Source: Aricia agestis
Taxonomy: Eukaryota > Arthropoda > Insecta > Lepidoptera > Lycaenidae
DNA length: 64,000 bases
Direction: 5' to 3'
Assembly (NCBI RefSeq): GCF_905147365.1
Contig: NC_056407.1
Coordinates: forward strand, 21,683,980-21,747,979
Program-made: the position numbers and the translations under genes
The notes under the pieces: model-generated
What the model saw: the letters and a program-made list of their open reading frames with translations, nothing else
What the model was told of the DNA's origin: nothing
Database searches by the model: none
In this document: positions 62,990 through 64,000 of the stretch, piece by piece
Position numbering within the stretch: position 1 is the first letter of the stretch
How the letters are laid out: the number at the start of each line of letters is the position of its first letter

Positions 62990-64000
62990 GCTGCCAGTAA
63001 TTGCTCTTATGATGCTACACGTTTTCAATTGAAAATAACATTTCAAGTGTTAACATTCCGAATCTGCATTTTGTACCCAAAAACTAAAAAGTTTAGATTA
63101 ATAGTAATTCACTATTTCACAAGCATTTTTCAAAATCTATCTGGAAAATATTACTTTTGAAGTCTGTACAAAAATTTTGGAAAATTTACAAATGTTTATA
63201 CAATTTCAAGTATTACACTTTTTAATGAATATAGATTTACGCAAAACGAATTAAGATATGAGAATATTATCTGTCACTACTGCACACACATCAAATTCTT
63301 CGGCGCAAAATGAATGGCAAAATTTTGTTAAAAGAGTAAATGTTTTGCTCGGTTACAATATAGAAATTATTAAAATCGCTACATTTTGCACATTTTGCGC
63401 CGATATTACTGCTTTTTTGACGCACATAAAGTGTATGCCAATGTGATCAATTAGTTATTAGTTTTAATTTTATTTGCAGCTGTTATTGTTAAATTAGCCG
63501 AAAGAATATTCTATGTAAATAATAGTAGTAAGAAATATTTTCATTTTTGCAAATAGCATTTTATTTTTCAACATTAGTCGATAAGAAACAGGAATATCAA
63601 TCAATTAAATGTTGTATGTTTGTTTTCAAAAGACAAATGTATATATTTGCGTCATATACTTCCTACGTCAAACTATGGAATCCAGTTCATACTCATACAA
63701 TTTTAGTATAAATATTATACTCTGATAATTTCATATTGATAATTCTATATTTATAGTGATAATTGATGAATGATACTTAGTGAAATGATAATTTCATATT
63801 TATAGTTTTATAAACAGAAAGTACTTATTTTAAAGAAACTCTGAGAACTACAAAAATAATTTAAAGTATTCATAATTTTTCAGTCTTATTTTTTTTCCTT
63901 AAAACGATCACTTAAGTCAAAAGCCGTGATTAAAAAAAGAAAATCCAAAGACTTATATACTCTCTAATCGTCGAGGCTTCTAGAAGCCATTGCAAAGTAG
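62990..64000. other. AT-rich sequence after TPS
   Basis: Small frames only, no repeat family or gene recognised. May include a longer 3' UTR. Confidence 0.4.

Overview
The window looks like nuclear DNA of a lepidopteran (moth or butterfly). The evidence is two intron-rich genes with insect-type proteins, AT-rich introns, and a dense load of repeats typical of Lepidoptera: (GTCY)n-carrying MINE-2-like elements, short Helitrons starting TC and ending CTAG between A and T, tRNA-derived SINEs, and a pyrimidine-rich SINE that resembles Metulj elements. Names of repeat families are from memory and were not searched.

Gene 1 (about 1-12,630, + strand) is the 3' part of an ABCG half-transporter of the ABCG1/ABCG4 type. 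Eight coding exons (3552-10815) run from the D-loop and H-loop of the ATPase through six membrane segments to the stop codon. Walker A, the signature motif and Walker B lie left of the window. A likely poly(A) signal is at 12606.

The stretch from about 12,630 to 29,950 is intergenic and nearly all repeats: MITEs, a 144-bp near-perfect palindrome, a decayed 3.2-kb TIR transposon carrying pieces of a DUF7869-like protein and an RTE fragment, a 21-bp minisatellite, Helitrons and SINEs.

Gene 2 (about 30,010-62,970, + strand) is trehalose-6-phosphate synthase (TPS), apparently complete: 12 coding exons, 823 codons, a GT20 synthase domain followed by a HAD-type phosphatase domain with its motifs intact. 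It makes trehalose, the main insect blood sugar, from UDP-glucose and glucose-6-phosphate. A TATA box and initiator lie at the expected spacing upstream. Introns 1 (15.2 kb) and 2 (8.2 kb) are filled with nested transposons; intron 4 appears to be a GC-AG intron; exon 9 sits between two inverted copies of one repeat.

The two genes have no obvious functional link beyond adjacency. No new gene system was found. The most informative content is the transposon archaeology: several insertions can be dated relative to each other because an empty copy of the target repeat also lies in the window. One is a 634-bp TRIM retrotransposon with LTRs identical apart from a 12-bp deletion; others are a 156-bp TA-flanked MITE and a 63-bp micro-MITE. 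Two Helitron families carry head-on duplicated 3' ends.
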